This document shows positions 61,927 to 64,000 of a stretch of DNA of 64,000 bases, piece after piece. The DNA is taken from contig NC_133297.1 in assembly GCF_005239225.2 (NCBI RefSeq), positions 6,518,392 to 6,582,391 of the forward strand, read 5' to 3'. This DNA is from Populus alba. Its lineage: Eukaryota; Streptophyta; Magnoliopsida; Malpighiales; Salicaceae. The position numbers were made by a program, and so were the translations under genes. Every line of letters starts with the position of its first letter. Position 1 is the stretch's first letter. Below the pieces are notes generated by a model that saw only the letters and a list, made by a program, of their open reading frames with translations, made no database searches and was not told the origin of the DNA.

Positions 61927-62284
61927 CTAACATTACAGTATTACAGGGTCCACAATAGATTGTCAGAAGTATTTATCACGGACCCGCTGTATTTATTGAA
62001 TTATCCTTTAAAACACGGCAAATCAAGGATTTTGATGGATTGTGATGGGATGATTGGCGTGAAGTTAAATTAACGCGGCTGGGATTGGGGAAGGTGGGCG
62101 TTTATTTTATTTTGGGTACCCGGCAGTTTATGCAACTAATTCTCTAAGATTCTAAGTTAACAACAAAATAATTTATAGTGGTCCTGAATTTTATAATATT
62201 TAAATTAATAATTTTTAAAATATAAATTTAAAATTTAATCAATTAAACTACACTCCTTCAAATTACATCACTTGATTTTTATTG

Positions 62285-62720
62285 GCTCGGTAGCTGAACC
62301 AAAGTTGTTGATTCCGTTCCGTTTCGGCCGGAATGCCTGGAATATCTCGTACCAGTTAAAAAAAACGGAACAAAATGGAACAAGTTTCGTCTCGCGTAAA
62401 ATCTCGGTCTGATCCTGAAATTCCGGGCAAATTTCGGCCGGAACGTTCCGGCCGAAATCAATGTGTTCCGTTTCGGGTCAAAGCCACAAAGTCAAAGACT
62501 CAAGGTTAGATTCAAAATTAAACCCGGTTTACAATCTACACCCGTGCTACAACCCTACACCCGTGCTACAGCCTACAGCCCTACACCCGTGCTCTTTTTC
62601 TCTTTTGCTAAACCAAATCCCTAATTTCTCTTCCTCCTCGCAGACTCAACCCGACCAAAACAATTACAATCTTTCGTCTTCTCTGTTGTTGTCATGCTCT
62701 TCCATACGGCAATAAGCCAA
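62285..62720. mobile_element. End of an unidentified TE with palindromic CGGCCGGAA motifs
   Basis: Repeated TTCCGTTCCGTTTCGGCCGG-type sequence (62310-62342, 62431-62475) includes a perfect 28-bp palindrome at 62431-62458 (core GGCCGGAACGTTCCGGCC). Three direct copies of CTACACCCGTGCT follow (near 62536, 62554, 62581). The layout resembles the sub-terminal region and leader of a DNA transposon, but the superfamily is not fixed and no second end lies in the window. Confidence 0.45.
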
Positions 62721-64000
62721 TAACTGCACTGCTACTGACTTCCCGACCGAAGAAGAAGCCAATAACTGCACAATCAACAAAAAAGAGAAGAAGCCGCCCC
62801 CTGCAACCTGGCAAAGAATTATCAAAGAGGTTGATAATTCTCAAGTCTCAACCTCCCCGTCAAGAGGATTATCACACAGAAGACAGAACCAGAAGATTCA
62901 TCAAACCTCGCTGGCCATCCGCTCCCTTCCCTGCAGAGCTAAGGTGCGATCCTTTTTGGTCTTTCTGTTTTTTCTTTCATTGTTTCCGTGTTAATGTCAG
63001 AATTCCCCTCACTTCCCAAATAAAATTGGTATCTGCCTTTCTGTTATTTTGGAGGTTTGCTGTAAATGAGGTTGATAATTCAGCTCTGGTGGTTCTTTCT
63101 TGAGCCAGCGGAGATGACAACAAAAGCTCAGTGGCTGGAGATTAATGCTGTTTTATTTGATTCTCCTCACTAATCATCACTGGGACGAGGTTAATCCACT
63201 ACGAAAATCCTAATTACTTTTGGGGATGCCTTAGAAAATCAGGACTGTGGGTTTCCTTTTATTGGATTCTTCCCTGCGAACTGCGAAGGAGAGGAGGGGT
63301 TTTTTTGGCATCAATGTCAGCGGATCAATCTGATACATTGCTGGAACGTTAATACCAAATTTTGTATTTAATTTGGTCTTTCTTTGTATCTAATTTAATT
63401 CTGAAATGGAAAACTTACATTGCTGGAACATTAAAATGCGAAGGAGAGGAGGTTCTTTGCTAGAACTTTCTTTGTATATAATTTAATTTGGTCTTGTATC
63501 TAATTTAATTCAAGTTCAATGTAATCTTTTCTTTATATATATTCTGTGCACAAGCTAGGTTCTGTATAGTAATTGCTAGGTTTGGTAGTTAATAATATAA
63601 GTAACTTAACCACGACCGGATTAATTATAAGAAATGAAACATAATTATTATATGAAACTGAATGTATATATATGTTTACTGCTATGTTGTATTAATTTCT
63701 AAGTAATTATTATATGTATATGTGTAAAATATAAGTAATTTAAGCATAACCGTATTATATAGTTTTTTGAGAATTATTATATGTTTATATATATGTGTGT
63801 GTGTGAAACCAAATGTACCAAACCTTAATTAATTATAAGGAAGGATACTTTAAGATTTTAAATTAAAGTTATATTTAATCTTGACTATTTAGAAATATTT
63901 TAAATTTAAAATTATGTTGCTTGATATTGTGTTTGTATTTTGTCATGCATAATTTATCTTGAATTTAAATTATATTTGTTGAATATATATATATATATAT
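62721..64000. other. Right edge: no supported gene
   Basis: Moderate GC to about 63330, then AT-rich with a duplicated phrase (TTGCTGGAACRTTAA near 63339 and 63420) and TA repeats at the very end. It may be the interior of the transposon that starts near 62285. The frame at 62831-63103 (+) has no recognisable domain. Confidence 0.35.

Larger units (their letters stand above)
58310..62284. other. Gene-free AT-rich intergenic DNA
   Basis: MITE remnants are listed separately. Short frames (for example 60322-60555 minus, 61156-61434 plus) have no recognisable family and AT-driven composition. Nothing else is supported. Confidence 0.45.

Noticed and set aside
1..64000. Search for tRNA, rRNA, miRNA precursors, CRISPR or bacterial defence-type clusters
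   Set aside because: No B-box-like GGTTCRANNCC with matching acceptor stem was seen, no regularly spaced spacer arrays, and the organism is a plant; miRNA hairpins cannot be excluded without folding.

Overview
The window is nuclear DNA from a flowering plant. It has intron-rich genes with GT-AG introns, long AT-rich intergenic DNA, an LTR retrotransposon and many degraded MITE-like repeats. The gene content, and an abundant AT-rich hAT-type MITE family, suggest a woody eudicot of the Salicaceae (Populus or Salix). That placement is inference from memory of the repeats and proteins, not a search.

Four conserved single genes form the backbone. (1) Positions 1-763 (+) hold the last three exons of a ROP guanine-nucleotide exchange factor (end of the PRONE domain). 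(2) 14075-26695 (-) is a complete MED12, the Mediator kinase-module subunit; I could place 12 coding exons that sum exactly to 2264 codons plus a stop. (3) 38979-42487 (-) is a complete TRM13/TRM15-type gene (TON1 Recruiting Motif family, DUF4378), 6 coding exons, 919 residues. (4) 53737-58112 (-) is a complete PRD3/PAIR1 gene (meiotic double-strand-break formation), 11 coding exons, 402 residues. A small open frame at 1263-1523 (-) looks like a plant C-X10-C protein. The order RopGEF-MED12-TRM-PRD3 combines what I recall as two separate Arabidopsis blocks: AT4G00440-00460 (TRM15, MED12, ROPGEF3) and AT1G01690-01700 (PRD3, TRM33, ROPGEF2). This looks like the order before duplicate loss. The genes do not act in one pathway: ROP signalling, transcription, cytoskeleton/cell shape and meiosis respectively.

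Mobile DNA fills the gaps. Between RopGEF and MED12 sits a full-length Ty3/Gypsy chromovirus (2848-10946, minus orientation) with 2.15-kb near-identical LTRs, a perfect 5-bp target duplication ATAGG, a tRNA-Met primer site and an uninterrupted 1139-residue pol, but no room for gag. Between MED12 and TRM, a 2.25-kb hAT-like element (29649-31897, 8-bp duplication GTTTGACA) contains a second TIR element. The inner element carries the signal-peptide-plus-acidic-domain part of a PDI-like gene (a Pack-type transposon). A degenerate T-rich array (46490-48850) lies between TRM and PRD3, and a truncated TE end with a 28-bp perfect palindrome (62431-62458) is near the right edge.

Other points are three GC-AG introns, one in each of three genes; a predicted G-quadruplex plus pyrimidine tract in the likely MED12 3' UTR; several local tandem duplications in introns and intergenic DNA; and an E2F-type site upstream of PRD3. 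I found no tRNA, rRNA, CRISPR array or bacterial-type operon.
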